The translations under genes were made by a program, and so were the position numbers. A stretch of 64,000 nt of DNA from contig NZ_JAKVCW010000019.1 of the NCBI RefSeq assembly GCF_022448905.1, positions 1 to 64,000 of the forward strand, in the 5' to 3' direction. The stretch is from Shimia sp. Its GTDB lineage: Bacteria > Pseudomonadota > Alphaproteobacteria > Rhodobacterales > Rhodobacteraceae. This document shows, piece by piece, positions 18,728 to 26,963 of this stretch. The notes below the pieces were generated by a model, which worked only from the letters and a program-made list of their open reading frames with translations, ran no database searches and was not told the origin of the DNA. Numbering within the stretch: the first letter of the stretch is position 1; every line of letters begins with the position of its first letter.

Positions 18728-20805
18728 ACATGCAAATTCGGCAAGAGAGCAAGCCCGAGGTGCGCACATCGCGGCGGATTTCCAACCTGCGCACGGGATT
18801 GGAGGGGTTGGGCAAGCTGGGCCAAGACCTTGACAAGTTGGATCATCTGTTGGCGCAGCTGTCGCAGGTGGCGGGCAAGAACTCGGCCAAAACCGTGGAG
18901 CGGCTGCGCAAGGATGTGGTGAATTTTGAACCCACCATCACCGTTTTGGGGCAGGTGAAATCCGGCAAGACCACGTTGGTGAATGCCATGGCTGGCTGGG
19001 CGGATTTGCTGCCGTCGGATGTGAACCCCTGGACCTCGGTTGTGACCTCGCTGCACCTGAAACCGGCATCACGTCCGGCGGAAACCGGGGCGAGTTTTCA
19101 GTTTATGACCGAGGACAATTGGGACCGGTTGCTGAACCAAGGCGGGCGGATTGGCGAAATGGCCAGCCGTGCCGGTGCGGAGAGCGAATTGGCCAAGATT
19201 GGCGAGCAGATCGAGAAGGTGCGCGCCAAAGCGCAGAAACGGCTGGGCAAGAAGTTTGACCTGTTGCTGGGGGAGACCCACAACTACGGCTATTTCGACA
19301 AGAACCTGTTGGAGCGTTACATCGTTCTGGGCGATGATTTTGGCGAAGACGACAGCGAGCAGGGTCGGTTTGCCGATATTTTGTCCTCTGCCGATCTGAC
19401 GCTGAACTGTGACACGGTGCCGGTGCCGCTCTGCCTGCGGGACACGCCCGGCGTGAACGACACCTTTATGATGCGCGAGCAGGTAACCATTCAGGCGCTG
19501 CGCAGCAGTAAGATCTGTGTTGTGGTGCTGTCGGCCGGGCAAGCGCTGACCTCTGTGGACATGGGCTTGATCCGGCTGATTTCGAACCTGAAGTCGCGCA
19601 ATGTGTTAATCTTTGTGAACCGGATTGATGAGTTGCCAGACCCGGCCAATCAGGTGCCCGAGATTGAGGCCAGCATCCGTCAGACCTTGCACAACAAACA
19701 AGGGCCGGAAGATGCGGAGATCCTGTTTGGCAGCGCCTATTGGGCCAACAAGGCGCTGAGCGGCAATATTGAAGGCATGCCAGAGGTGGCCAGCAAAGCC
19801 TTGTTTGATTGGGCGGAAATTGCACTGGGTCAGCAGCATGGGCAGATGCAGCCGCATGAAATGGTGTGGGAGTTGTCCGGTATGGGCCATCTTTATCGGG
19901 CACTGTCGGAGCGGGTCATTGAAGAGCAAGGCCAGCAGCTTTTGCAGAAGACAAGCAACGCGGCGCTGACGGTGGCGACCAGCGAGCTGGCGGCAGGCAT
20001 GGTGCAGATCGGCGCCAAACAAGGCGGCAGTACCAATCTCTCGACCTATGACGCGCTCAAGGAATTTCGCAGCATCGCGGCGTTTCATCAGCAGGCCTTT
20101 GCAGAAGAGCTGGAGGCCGCCATTGCCGACTATCATACCCGCGCGGATCGGGCGCACGCCAAGTTCATAGATCGGGCGCTGCGGTCACTGCTGACGCATT
20201 TAGAGAACTACGGCAAAGACATTGTCTGGGACTACGATCCGGTGGGGCTGCGTATGCTGTTGCGCACCGCCTATTCGGCCTTTGGCGCGCGGGTGCGCAA
20301 CTTGGCGCAGGCGCGGTTTGAGGCGGCGATGACGGATGTGGCGATGCTTTATGCCAACACCTACGGTCACGCGGTGGAGGGCATCCAGATGGCGCCCCCT
20401 GCCCTGCCTGACCTGCCCGCCCCGATTGCGCTGGGACAGACCATCGCGCTGGATTTCAACGATGGCTGGTGGATTTCCTGGTGGAACCGCATTCGCGGCT
20501 TCAACGCCTTCTCCAAGCGGTTCCAGAACCTGATTGCGCGGGAAACCGAGGACTTCATGTTGCAATCCAAAGGCATTCAGACCGAGCAGGTTCGGGCGCT
20601 CGCAACCAGCTGTTTGCGCGAGTTCTTTGATCAGCACGACGAGATCATGCAGGACATCAGTGCCACGCCGCAAAGCGCGGATATCGAGAAGCTGTTCCAA
20701 AGTGGCGAGGAAGGCCAGAAGCGCGCGCAACTGGACGCGCTGACCACGCAGTTCGATGCACTATTGCAAAGCACCAAGGTTGAGGCAGGAGGGAGCTCCC
20801 AATGA
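18724..20805 (+). CDS. Dynamin-like large GTPase
   Basis: 693 residues with a complete G domain: P-loop GQVKSGKTTLVNAM near 76, a threonine-containing switch region around PWTSVVTSL near 105, G3 DTPGVND near 240 and G4 NRIDE near 299. A long helical region (~390-690) follows. Within it, DFNDGWWISWWNRIRGFN is tryptophan-rich and amphipathic and could be a membrane paddle, as in bacterial dynamin-like proteins that bind and tubulate membranes. ATGA overlaps link it to both neighbours. The cluster kinase could regulate it. The membrane role is inferred from family behaviour. Confidence 0.88.
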   Translation: MNMQIRQESKPEVRTSRRISNLRTGLEGLGKLGQDLDKLDHLLAQLSQVAGKNSAKTVERLRKDVVNFEPTITVLGQVKSGKTTLVNAMAGWADLLPSDVNPWTSVVTSLHLKPASRPAETGASFQFMTEDNWDRLLNQGGRIGEMASRAGAESELAKIGEQIEKVRAKAQKRLGKKFDLLLGETHNYGYFDKNLLERYIVLGDDFGEDDSEQGRFADILSSADLTLNCDTVPVPLCLRDTPGVNDTFMMREQVTIQALRSSKICVVVLSAGQALTSVDMGLIRLISNLKSRNVLIFVNRIDELPDPANQVPEIEASIRQTLHNKQGPEDAEILFGSAYWANKALSGNIEGMPEVASKALFDWAEIALGQQHGQMQPHEMVWELSGMGHLYRALSERVIEEQGQQLLQKTSNAALTVATSELAAGMVQIGAKQGGSTNLSTYDALKEFRSIAAFHQQAFAEELEAAIADYHTRADRAHAKFIDRALRSLLTHLENYGKDIVWDYDPVGLRMLLRTAYSAFGARVRNLAQARFEAAMTDVAMLYANTYGHAVEGIQMAPPALPDLPAPIALGQTIALDFNDGWWISWWNRIRGFNAFSKRFQNLIARETEDFMLQSKGIQTEQVRALATSCLREFFDQHDEIMQDISATPQSADIEKLFQSGEEGQKRAQLDALTTQFDALLQSTKVEAGGSSQ

Positions 20806-21737
20806 CCGCACAGGATGTAGAAATTGTGGCCCAACAAGCACCGCGCAAACCGCGCATTGCCCTGATGGGGGAGTTCAGCGCCGGAAAAAGCACCTTGATG
20901 AACCTGCTGTTGGGCTGCGACCCAATGCCGGTGCGCATCACGGCCACCCGCGTGCCACCGGTCTGGGTGCGCCATGGGCCGCGCGGGGCAACCTTGGTGC
21001 GCGATGACGGCACCGAGGCGGCGTTTGACGGGGCGGACATCAGTGAAGCGCCGATGGCAGGCTGTGAGTTGATCCGGTTTTCGATGGACTCCGATATTCT
21101 CAACCTGTGCGACCTGATTGATATTCCAGGAATTTCCGACCCCAACCTGAAGCACGAGACCTGGTTGTCGCTAATGGAAGAGGTGGATTGTGTGATCTGG
21201 TGCACCCATGCCACGCAGGCCTGGCGGCAATCCGAAGCTGCGTTGTGGGAGCAGGTGTCCCAACAGATCAAAGGGCCAAACCATCTGGTGGTCACACAGT
21301 TTGACAAACTGCGCTCCGAGCGGGATCGCGCGCGGGTTTTGGCGCGGCTTGAGGCGGAGGCGGGAGACGCCTTTGATGCGATTGTGCCGATTGCCACGTT
21401 GGAGGCGATCAACGCGGGCATGGACGAAACCGCCTGGCGCAACAGCGGCGGGGCGGCGTTGATTGAACGCATGGTGGCGATGTTGGTGGGAGAGGCCGAG
21501 GCTATGGCCACGGCGCAAGGGGATGTTAACGCGCCCGCCGTAGAAGAAACACAAGACCACGCGCCCGAGGCGGAGACGCCTGTGGCAGCTTCATCTGAAG
21601 CGCCATGCGCTAAGGACGATGGGCCGAAGGTAGTGCCGCGACGGGTGCGCCCGAAGTCGCCCAATCCGGTGCGGCCTTCGAGTGAAGAGTTGCAAGACAT
21701 GCCGCTACGCGCCCTGGGCGGTGGGGGCGACATTTGA
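20802..21737 (+). CDS. Dynamin/Era-like small GTPase
   Basis: 311 residues. The G domain occupies ~10-225: P-loop GEFSAGKSTLMNLLLG near 23, a switch threonine in ITATRVPPVW, G3 DIPGISD near 106 and G4 TQFDKL near 167. The GEFSAGKST form is characteristic of dynamin-like GTPases. Residues ~230-311 are acidic then basic low-complexity sequence that could be a regulatory or phosphorylated tail. Translation is coupled to the large dynamin-like gene by an ATGA overlap. Paired dynamin-like proteins often form hetero-oligomers, so these two may act together. Confidence 0.87.
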   Translation: MTAQDVEIVAQQAPRKPRIALMGEFSAGKSTLMNLLLGCDPMPVRITATRVPPVWVRHGPRGATLVRDDGTEAAFDGADISEAPMAGCELIRFSMDSDILNLCDLIDIPGISDPNLKHETWLSLMEEVDCVIWCTHATQAWRQSEAALWEQVSQQIKGPNHLVVTQFDKLRSERDRARVLARLEAEAGDAFDAIVPIATLEAINAGMDETAWRNSGGAALIERMVAMLVGEAEAMATAQGDVNAPAVEETQDHAPEAETPVAASSEAPCAKDDGPKVVPRRVRPKSPNPVRPSSEELQDMPLRALGGGGDI

Positions 21738-21800
21738 GGTGATCTCCCCCTTGCGGCAGAAAGCCAGAGGAGGTCGCGTGACGTTGGAGGACAGCGATCT

Positions 21801-22163
21801 GTGACGGTTGCAGACTGCCTTGAGGCCCTACGATCCGACATTCCTGGCTGCCAGGTGGCAGCTTTCGGGGATGTGGCCGCGCGTCTGATCCTCAAGGCGT
21901 CCCATGATGCAACTGTGCCGCGAGAGAAGCTGGATGGTCTCTGCGCTGAGGCGGCACGCTGTTTTGCAATGACTGAGGGCACTGGCGATCCAAAGGCAGA
22001 CACGCAAAACAGTATTGTGATGACCGCGCAGGACATGCGGGTCTATGTGCGGGCGCAGGGCCGTGCAGATTTCATTTGCCTGCTTTGCGCTTTGGACAGT
22101 GATCCGGAAGAGGTTGTTCCCAAAGGCGTCGCGGCGCTGAGCCAATTGGCGGGGGACGCGTGA
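21801..22163 (+). CDS. Small protein, possibly Roadblock/LC7-like
   Basis: 120 residues from a GTG at 21801, 63 bases after the third GTPase. The pattern CLEALRSDIPGCQVAAFGD, then a helical middle, then SIVMTAQDMRVYVRAQGR and a strand FICLLCALD resembles the alpha/beta order of Roadblock/LC7 proteins, which regulate small GTPases (for example MglB with MglA). This is pattern matching only. Its stop overlaps the next GTG as GTGA. I would otherwise call it a conserved unknown of the cluster. Confidence 0.6.
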   Translation: MTVADCLEALRSDIPGCQVAAFGDVAARLILKASHDATVPREKLDGLCAEAARCFAMTEGTGDPKADTQNSIVMTAQDMRVYVRAQGRADFICLLCALDSDPEEVVPKGVAALSQLAGDA

Positions 22164-22915
22164 TCGCGCCGCGCAAAGATATGCCGACCGCTCCTGACAC
22201 AGAGGTGACGGACGCGCGTGTCGCATTGCAGCGTTTGGCAACGCCAGAGGTGCAGGCCTATGGCGCGTGGCGCAGCTTTGGCTCTGCGGCGGAGGCTGTT
22301 CGGGCGGTTATTGGCGAAATTGGCGAAGTGGTGCTGGCGCGGAGGATTGCTGTGTCGGTGCGGAACAGTGACGCCGCGCTGCTACTGACCATCAGCAACC
22401 GGCATTTGGTGGCGCTGGAGGGGATCTCTCTGAATGCCAGCGATACCGATGCGCACGACGTTGTGGCTGCAATTGGGAGAGCGCTGGATTGCGCCAAAAG
22501 CCTGCGGTTTGACATCGCCACGCGGACGTCTGAGATGCCGAGCACGGCGCGGTCATGGTCTTGGCAGGCTTTGCTGGAGGCGCTGGAAGCGCCGCGCAAA
22601 AACGCGGTTGCGCCTGGCATTTTTGCGGATGTGAAGGCGCTGTCTGTTGCCTGGCTTGAGGTGGAGACCGGCGAAAAAACTGGCCCGGAGGCAGCGCTGC
22701 GGGCGTTGCACCATATGGCCAAAGCCCGCGGGGATTTTGTGGGGCAAGTGGACCAGTTCCGGCAAGATCGGTCCCATTTGGCGTTGTTTTCCATGACCGA
22801 ACAGATGTTTGCCGTCGAAGTCAGCTGGCAAGGGAACTTGCTATTGGCGATATGTGAGGCATCCACGCGGGAAGATCTGCTCGCGATGTGGCGCGGCTTG
22901 GTCGCAGAGACGTAG
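22160..22915 (+). CDS. Cluster protein of unknown function, possible Roadblock-like halves
   Basis: 251 residues beginning at GTG 22160, coupled to the preceding gene by a GTGA overlap. Two halves of similar layout are seen. The first has RRIAVSVRNSDAALLLTISN and LVALEGISL, and the second has ALSVAWLEVETGEKTGPEAA and MFAVEVSWQGNLLLAIC. The second half especially resembles a Roadblock/LC7 fold. No membrane segment, signal or catalytic motif is visible. It is the last gene of the kinase-GTPase cluster before the intergenic GntR operator. Confidence 0.6.
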   Translation: MIAPRKDMPTAPDTEVTDARVALQRLATPEVQAYGAWRSFGSAAEAVRAVIGEIGEVVLARRIAVSVRNSDAALLLTISNRHLVALEGISLNASDTDAHDVVAAIGRALDCAKSLRFDIATRTSEMPSTARSWSWQALLEALEAPRKNAVAPGIFADVKALSVAWLEVETGEKTGPEAALRALHHMAKARGDFVGQVDQFRQDRSHLALFSMTEQMFAVEVSWQGNLLLAICEASTREDLLAMWRGLVAET

Positions 22916-22982
22916 TCCAGACAGTTCACGTGTGACCAAGTGTATGGGCTTAACGGCCTATGTACTTGCAGGAAATTCCAAC

Positions 22983-23001
22983 CTGTATTATAGGTATACA
23001 G
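22983..23001. promoter_or_regulatory. GntR-type operator
   Basis: CTGTAT, a 7-base spacer and ATACAG form a perfect interrupted palindrome ending 39 bases before the GntR start codon. TGTAT...ATACA half-sites are common for FadR-subfamily GntR regulators, so this is a likely autoregulatory site controlling the gntR-kdgK pair. Confidence 0.6.
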
Positions 23002-23040
23002 CCTAGAGATTCCTGTTGCCCGCCGAGACCCGTAATTATC

Positions 23041-23769
23041 ATGCAGAGCCCGCTCGACACATTGGACCGCCGCCCGCTGTACGCGCAGGTGGCCGAGGGC
23101 ATTGCCGCGATGATCAAGGATGCGGGGCTTGTGCCGGGCGATGACTTGCCGTCTGAGGCGGAGCTCTGCGAGCGCGCCGGTGTGAGCCGTGTTGTCGTGC
23201 GCGGAGCTTTGGCACAATTGGCCGGTGCGGGGTTGATCAAGATTTCCAACGGGCGGCGGGCGCAGGTGATGTCGCTGGACGCAAATGTGTTGACCGCTTC
23301 ACTGAGCCAAGGGCTGGCCACGGCACAGTTCAGCGTTTTGCAGGCTTTGGAGGTGCGCAATGGCATTGAGGCCAGCACCGCCGCTTTAGCCGCCCAAAAC
23401 CGGAGTGACGCGGATTGTGCCCGGCTTTCGGCGCTATGTGATCAAATGCAGGGGGCCATGGAAGACGCCGATAGTTTTGCCGAGCTTGACTATCGCTTTC
23501 ACCTTGTGGTGGCTGAGGCCACGGGCAACCCGCTTTATGCCTACATCGTGCAGTCGCTGCGCGAGGTGATCAAATCCTCGGTGAGCGCCGGTCGGCTGGC
23601 GCAGCCTACAGCGCAGGATCAACAGCGCATTCTGGCCGACCACCGCCGCATTCAACACGCCATTGCCAACGGGGATGCGGCTGCCGCAACCGTTGCGATG
23701 CAAAACCACTTTGCCGCCGCCAACACTGCCCTTGTGCAAGACGCGGCACCTAAAGACACTAGATCCTGA
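23041..23769 (+). CDS. GntR-family (FadR/FCD) transcriptional regulator
   Basis: 242 residues. An N-terminal winged helix has LYAQVAEGIAAMIKDAGLVP and LPSEAELCERAGVSRVVVRG. It is followed by an all-helical FCD effector domain (LEVRNGIEASTAALAA, DYRFHLVVAEATGNPLY, and the metal-site histidine in ADHRRIQHAI). I chose the ATG at 23041 over an in-frame start 81 bases upstream because the upstream residues carry no family pattern and overlap the operator. The KDG-type kinase gene starts two bases after its stop, so it likely controls acid-sugar catabolism. Confidence 0.92.
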   Translation: MQSPLDTLDRRPLYAQVAEGIAAMIKDAGLVPGDDLPSEAELCERAGVSRVVVRGALAQLAGAGLIKISNGRRAQVMSLDANVLTASLSQGLATAQFSVLQALEVRNGIEASTAALAAQNRSDADCARLSALCDQMQGAMEDADSFAELDYRFHLVVAEATGNPLYAYIVQSLREVIKSSVSAGRLAQPTAQDQQRILADHRRIQHAIANGDAAAATVAMQNHFAAANTALVQDAAPKDTRS

Positions 23770-23771
23770 CC

Positions 23772-24698
23772 ATGTCCCATCCCGCCCCCAAAACGCTCGA
23801 CATTCTGTGCTTTGGCGAACCTATGTTTGAATTTTCGTTTGTGGACGAGGACACCATTCGTCCCGGCATTGGTGGCGATGTGTCCAACACTGCCGTTGCC
23901 GCCGCGCGGGCCGGAGCGCGGGCTGGCATGTTGACCCATTTGGGATCGGACAATTTTGCGGAGCGCATTTTGCAGCTTTATACGGATGAAGGCATTGATG
24001 CCTCCCGCGTGATGCAATCGGAGACAGCCCCGACTGGTCTGTACTTCATCGACTACGGCCCAGACGGGCATCGGTTTTCTTATCGGCGCGCTGGATCGGC
24101 GGCGAGTTTGGTGGGGCCGGAGGACCTGTCGCCTGAGATGTTTGAGGGCGTGGGTGTGCTGCATATCAGCGGGATCACGCAGGCGATTTCCGCTTCCTCC
24201 TGTGAGGCCACGGTGCGTGCGGCAGAACTCGCCCGCGCGGCGGGGGCGCGGGTGTCGTTTGATACCAACCTGCGATTAAACCTGTGGTCAGCAGAGGACG
24301 CGCGTCAGGCGTTGAAACAGATCCTGCCGCTGGTCGATATCGTGTTCCCAAGCCTTGAGGATGCGGAAGCGCTGTTTGGGACGTCTGGCGTCGATGACAT
24401 TTGCGCTCGCTTCCTTGGGGAAGGCGCGGCGCTGGTGGTGCTGACGCTTGGCGAGGACGGCGCTGTGGTGGCAGATGCTAACGGACAAGTGGCCGTGGCA
24501 CCGTGCAAGACAGCGCTGGTGGATGCGACCGGCGCGGGCGACACCTTTGATGGCAGTTTTCTGGCGGAATATGCGCGCACCTCCGATGCGGTGGAGGCGG
24601 CGCGGTTTGCCTGTGCGGCAGCGTCTCTTTCCGTGGAAAAAGTCGGCGCGGTGAAGTCTATTCCAAAGCTGGACGCCATTCGCGCGCGGCAGGGGTAA
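23772..24698 (+). CDS. kdgK: PfkB-family sugar kinase, probably 2-keto-3-deoxygluconate kinase
   Basis: 308 residues with PfkB signatures: an N-terminal GGDVSNTAVAAARAGAR glycine motif and the C-terminal DATGAGDTFDGSFLAEYA with the catalytic aspartate near residue 257. Substrate-facing residues such as GLYFIDYGPDGHRFSYRR match KDG kinases, which phosphorylate 2-keto-3-deoxygluconate to KDPG in the cytoplasm. It is cotranscribed with a GntR regulator. The KDPG aldolase and upstream dehydratases are not in the window, so the exact substrate is inferred. Confidence 0.82.
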   Translation: MSHPAPKTLDILCFGEPMFEFSFVDEDTIRPGIGGDVSNTAVAAARAGARAGMLTHLGSDNFAERILQLYTDEGIDASRVMQSETAPTGLYFIDYGPDGHRFSYRRAGSAASLVGPEDLSPEMFEGVGVLHISGITQAISASSCEATVRAAELARAAGARVSFDTNLRLNLWSAEDARQALKQILPLVDIVFPSLEDAEALFGTSGVDDICARFLGEGAALVVLTLGEDGAVVADANGQVAVAPCKTALVDATGAGDTFDGSFLAEYARTSDAVEAARFACAAASLSVEKVGAVKSIPKLDAIRARQG

Positions 24699-24720
24699 AC
24701 CGCCGCGCCGAAAACGTGCG

Positions 24721-26013
24721 TCAGCTGGGCGACTTGGGCGCGTAGTCGGCCGGGTCCAAGCTCTTCGGACGCCCCGGAAGCGACAGATTGCTGACCGAAG
24801 GCTGTTTGCGGGCGATCACCTTGCCTTTGCGGATCACGGCGAGGCGGTCCGCGCGCAGGCGGATGGTCTCGATCTTGTCGCGCGCTTGCAGCAGCACAAG
24901 ATTGGCGGCGCAGCCTTTGGCAACGCCATAGCCGCCCAGCCCCATGATGTGTGCCGAGTTTTGCGTGACCGCGTCAAAGCACCAGGCCATGTCCTCGCGA
25001 CTGGACAGCTGCCCGACATGCAGACCCATGAAGGCCACATCCAGCATGTCAGCCGTGCCCATGGAGTACCACGGGTCCATAACGCAATCAGAGCCAAAGC
25101 CCACAGTGATGCCGGCGTCCCGCAGCTCACGCACGCGGGTTTGACCACGCCGTTTGGGATAGGTGTCGTGCCGCCCTTGTAGCATGATGTTGATCAGAGG
25201 GTTGGGAATGGCGTGCACGCCTGCTTCGACCATTAGCGGGATCAGCTTGGAAACATAGTAGTTGTCCATCGAGTGCATGGAGGTCAGGTGTGAGCCAGCG
25301 ACACGTCCTTGCAGACCCAAACGCTGGGTTTCATAGGCGAGCGTTTCGATGTGGCGGCTGTGTGGATCGTCACTTTCATCACAATGCATGTCGACCATCA
25401 GGCCTCTGTCCGCAGCAATTTTGCAAAGCTGACGCACAGACTCTGCGCCATCCGCCATGGTGCGCTCAAAATGCGGGATGCCGCCAACCACATCGACGCC
25501 CATATCCAGCGCGCGCAGGGTGTTGGCCATGGCGGTTGGATCACGCAGAACACCGTCTTGCGGGAAGGCCACCAACTGCAGATCGATGTAGTCTTTGACC
25601 TGGTCCCGCACCTCAAGGAGCGCCTCAACGCCCTTGAGTTCATCATCGCAGGTATCGACATGGCTGCGGATCGCGCCCAGCCCCATGGAAACCGCCAGAT
25701 CGCAATAGCGCAGGGCCCGTTGGATGATGTCATCGACACTTTGCACAGGCTTGAGTTCGCCCCAGAGCGCGATGCCTTCGAGCAACGTGCCGGAGACATT
25801 CATGCGCGGTGTGCCCAGCGACAGCGTGGCGTCCATGTGAAAATGCGGGTCCACAAAGGGGGGCGACACGAGATAGCCTTTGGCGTCGATAACCTCGGTG
25901 GCCTCAGCCGTGATACCAGCTTCAACAGCGGTGATAATGCCGTCTTGGCAGGCAATGTCGACACCGCTGCGCCCGTCAGGAAGGGTCGCGTTTTTGATGA
26001 TCAGATCAAACAT
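24721..26013 (-). CDS. CodA-like amidohydrolase (cytosine deaminase family) with altered active-site residues
   Basis: 430 residues of the metal-dependent cytosine-deaminase type. Seen are the metal site PHFHMDA, GIPHFER, HCDESDD with the catalytic glutamate, SHLTSMHS, and a long match to E. coli CodA around NPLINIMLQGR and DTYPKRRG. Where E. coli has GHDDVFDPWY this protein has GSDCVMDPWY, so the metal aspartate is kept but the substrate-contacting Asp314 is Cys and His312 is Ser. A nucleobase or related ring is still the likely substrate, but perhaps not cytosine. It is the last gene of the BMP-type ABC importer operon, eight bases after a permease. I chose ATG 26013. Confidence 0.85.
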   Translation of the reverse strand: MFDLIIKNATLPDGRSGVDIACQDGIITAVEAGITAEATEVIDAKGYLVSPPFVDPHFHMDATLSLGTPRMNVSGTLLEGIALWGELKPVQSVDDIIQRALRYCDLAVSMGLGAIRSHVDTCDDELKGVEALLEVRDQVKDYIDLQLVAFPQDGVLRDPTAMANTLRALDMGVDVVGGIPHFERTMADGAESVRQLCKIAADRGLMVDMHCDESDDPHSRHIETLAYETQRLGLQGRVAGSHLTSMHSMDNYYVSKLIPLMVEAGVHAIPNPLINIMLQGRHDTYPKRRGQTRVRELRDAGITVGFGSDCVMDPWYSMGTADMLDVAFMGLHVGQLSSREDMAWCFDAVTQNSAHIMGLGGYGVAKGCAANLVLLQARDKIETIRLRADRLAVIRKGKVIARKQPSVSNLSLPGRPKSLDPADYAPKSPS

Positions 26014-26021
26014 GAGAAATC

Positions 26022-26963
26022 CTAGCGTTGGCCTTTGAACCACGGCGTTAGAAGCGCGCGGGGATAGTCGGCTTTTCGGGCGGCCACCACAAGCGCGATG
26101 ATCGACAGGATGTAGGGTGCCATCAGGAAGACCTGCCCCGGCACAAGAGCGCCCACTTCGGTTTGCAGGCGGACTTGCAGCGCGTCAAAGGCACCAAACA
26201 AGAGCGCGCCGAGCAGGGCTTTGCCCGGCTTCCAGCTGGCAAAAATCACCAGTGCGATGCAGACCCAGCCGCGTCCGTTCACCATGCCAAAGAAGAAGGC
26301 GTCAAAGGCCGACATTGTCAGGAAGGCACCACCAAGTGCCATCAGGGCAGAGCCCGCCACCACGGCCCCGATGCGCAGACCGTAGACCGAGAGGCCTTGG
26401 GCATCGACGCTGTCAGGGTTGTCACCCACAGCTTGCAGGGCGACGCCCAGCGGGGTGCGGTTGAGTACATACCAGACCAACCCAACCATCAGGATCGCCA
26501 GCCATGTGAGCGCGGTTTGTTGAAACAGCACCGGCCCCAGAAATGGCAGTTCCGAAAGCAGTGGCACATCCAGCGGCTGAAACGGCTCAATGCGCGGCGG
26601 GGAGGACACGTTGGGCAGCGCGGTGCGATAGGTGAAGTAGCTGACCGAGGTGGCAAACATGGTCACCCCAAGCCCGGACACGTGTTGAGACAGCCCCAAT
26701 GGCACGGTCAGGATAGCATGGATCAGACCGAAGAAAGCCCCCGCGAGCGCGGCCACCAACACGCCGCCCCAGAGGCCCGCGCCAAGCCAAACCGCCATCC
26801 ATCCGGCCATGGCCCCGGCGGCAAAGATGCCTTCGATACCCAGATTGAGCACGCCGGTTTTCTCACAGAGCAACGCGCCGAGCACGCCAAAGATCAGCGG
26901 TGTGGCGATGCGCAGCGAGGCGGCCCAGAAGCTTTCGCTGAGCAGGATTTGCAGAATGTCCAT
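26022..26963 (-). CDS. Nucleoside-type ABC transporter permease (YufQ/NupQ-like)
   Basis: 313 residues with about eight to ten hydrophobic segments and the RbsC-like permease motif VLNLGIEGIFAAGAMAG near residue 35, typical of BMP-family nucleoside importers. Its ATG at 26963 overlaps the TGA of the partner permease by one base; a second ATG sits three bases upstream. The longer upstream open frame has a skewed arginine-rich content and is a shadow. It forms the channel with the next gene upstream and passes substrate to the CodA-like enzyme. Confidence 0.9.
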   Translation of the reverse strand: MDILQILLSESFWAASLRIATPLIFGVLGALLCEKTGVLNLGIEGIFAAGAMAGWMAVWLGAGLWGGVLVAALAGAFFGLIHAILTVPLGLSQHVSGLGVTMFATSVSYFTYRTALPNVSSPPRIEPFQPLDVPLLSELPFLGPVLFQQTALTWLAILMVGLVWYVLNRTPLGVALQAVGDNPDSVDAQGLSVYGLRIGAVVAGSALMALGGAFLTMSAFDAFFFGMVNGRGWVCIALVIFASWKPGKALLGALLFGAFDALQVRLQTEVGALVPGQVFLMAPYILSIIALVVAARKADYPRALLTPWFKGQR

